Assembly: GCA_000435055.1 (NCBI GenBank)
Contig: FR879702.1
Coordinates: 151,015 to 156,460 of the forward strand
Length of the DNA stretch: 5,446 bases
Origin: Clostridium sp. CAG:138
GTDB taxonomy: Bacteria; Bacillota; Clostridia; Christensenellales; CAG-138
Direction of reading: 5' to 3'
This document shows, one piece after another, positions 4,603 through 5,446 of the stretch; the stretch's first letter is position 1, and every line of letters begins with the position of its first letter. The notes under the pieces were generated by a model. The model worked only from the letters and a program-made list of their open reading frames with translations. It searched no databases and was not told the DNA's origin. The position numbers were made by a program, and so were the translations under genes.

Positions 4603-5446
4603 CGTGTAATTCGTCTCCGTTTGTTTTCGTCTAAAATATCAGTCTCGTACAATGATATTTCGCGCGATGTTCTTCTCAGCAAAAAAACTTTTGCAAACAG
4701 CCCGTCTTCAACCGCGTGTCGGAGCCAAGCTTTGCTTCTCAATTGAGCCGTATTTCCGGCATGAATCGATGCAATAACCGCAATGCCGTATTTTGCCGCT
4801 TCCGAAACAGCCTCCGTATCAATTGCACCCGACAGTTCATCGGTTATTATTACATCAGGTGCCATGCTGCGAACAAGCATCGGGATTGCAGCAGCCTTCG
4901 GTATTCCCTCCATAATATCCGTCCTTATACCGAGATTCATGGCGGCGTGTCCCTCCGTTGTTCCGGAAAGCTCATTGCGTTCATCCGCAACTGCAACACG
5001 CAGCGAGCGCGGAACACCTATTCCGTCCGATAAGCAGCGCGCACAATCTCTGAGAAATGTCGTCTTGCCTGCGCCCGGAGCAGCAGCAATAATTGCCGAT
5101 AAGGGCATGCTGCCATCAAAGAACCTCCCAATGAAACGCTCTGCACAGCCGATAACTTCACGTGGAATTCTGATATTAAAACTTGTAACCGCAGTCAGTC
5201 GTGTAACTTTCCCGTTTTCATAAAGAGGTTTTCCGCATATGCCGACCCTTGCCCCGCCTGCAAGCGTCACATAACCCTGCAGCAGCTCCTGTTCGCGTGC
5301 AAAAACCGAATGCCCGCATATTGCCTCCAGCATTTCACATGCTTCTGATTTTGTAAACGGTTTAAGCTGCAAAAAAACTTGCTCACCCCGTCTGCCCGCC
5401 GCCTGCATCGGTCTGTCAATAATAAACCTGATTTCATCCGCTCTTC
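4596..5446 (-). CDS. spoIIIAA: Stage III sporulation protein AA (SpoIIIAA), secretion-type ATPase (5' end outside window)
   Basis: SpoIIIAA is the cytoplasmic ATPase thought to power the SpoIIIA channel, related to GspE/PilB-type secretion ATPases. The frame is open to the window edge: 282 codons are visible and roughly 20-30 N-terminal residues are missing. An internal ATG at 5408 is not the start, because the upstream codons encode ADEIRFIIDRP, the family's EIR-x(5)-P segment. Counting from the first full codon: 'GYVTLAGGARVGICGK' (57-72), SFNIRIPREVIGCA (88-101), Walker A APGAGKTT (122-129, Lys127), ADERNELSG (153-161), Walker B PDVIITDE (196-203) and the IASIHAGN His box (224-231). The first residue of the P-loop is Ala, not Gly, which the A/G-x(4)-GK(S/T) pattern permits. 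The key catalytic residues are present, so it should be active. Its promoter lies outside the window. Confidence 0.95.
   Translation of the reverse strand, partial: RADEIRFIIDRPMQAAGRRGEQVFLQLKPFTKSEACEMLEAICGHSVFAREQELLQGYVTLAGGARVGICGKPLYENGKVTRLTAVTSFNIRIPREVIGCAERFIGRFFDGSMPLSAIIAAAPGAGKTTFLRDCARCLSDGIGVPRSLRVAVADERNELSGTTEGHAAMNLGIRTDIMEGIPKAAAIPMLVRSMAPDVIITDELSGAIDTEAVSEAAKYGIAVIASIHAGNTAQLRSKAWLRHAVEDGLFAKVFLLRRTSREISLYETDILDENKRRRITRC

Noticed and set aside
5406..5408. ATG at 5408 as the spoIIIAA start
   Set aside because: The frame stays open upstream to the window edge and encodes the conserved EIR segment, so the real start is outside the window.

Overview
The window carries a nearly complete spoIIIA operon, spoIIIAA to spoIIIAH, entirely on the minus strand, followed downstream by the start of an Asp23/Gls24-family gene. 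Transcription runs from high to low coordinates. The operon marks an endospore-forming Firmicute. Medium GC content and an Asp23/Gls24 gene placed directly after spoIIIAH, with no accB/accC between them, fit a member of the Clostridia better than Bacillus. I cannot name the genus.

Layout in transcription order: spoIIIAA (4596-5446, its 5' end lies beyond the window), spoIIIAB (4108-4602), spoIIIAC (3824-4021), spoIIIAD (3392-3793), spoIIIAE (2028-3302), a very short spoIIIAF (1735-1920), spoIIIAG (1093-1656), spoIIIAH (444-1004), a probable terminator (376-402), a strong sigma-A-type promoter (326-354) and asp23 (1-292, its 3' end lies beyond the window). The plus strand holds no credible gene. 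There are no tRNA or rRNA genes, mobile elements or CRISPR repeats.

How the genes work together: during engulfment the mother cell makes SpoIIIAA-AH. With forespore SpoIIQ or its equivalent, these proteins form a channel or feeding tube across the two membranes around the forespore, which is needed for late forespore (sigma-G) activity. SpoIIIAA is the ATPase, SpoIIIAB a GspF-like partner, SpoIIIAC/AD/AE the polytopic membrane base, and SpoIIIAF/AG/AH the proteins that build rings in the intermembrane space. The Asp23 gene has its own vegetative-type promoter and is probably expressed independently of sporulation.

The most unusual points are: (1) SpoIIIAF is cut down to about 61 residues, two membrane helices with no ring-building domain; (2) the operon is loosely packed, with several 78-107 nt gaps that carry a 9-bp perfect inverted repeat, a coupled 21-codon mini-ORF, a sigma-E-like promoter candidate and a repeated 11-mer in front of two ribosome binding sites. 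Most of the window is otherwise an ordinary core sporulation locus.
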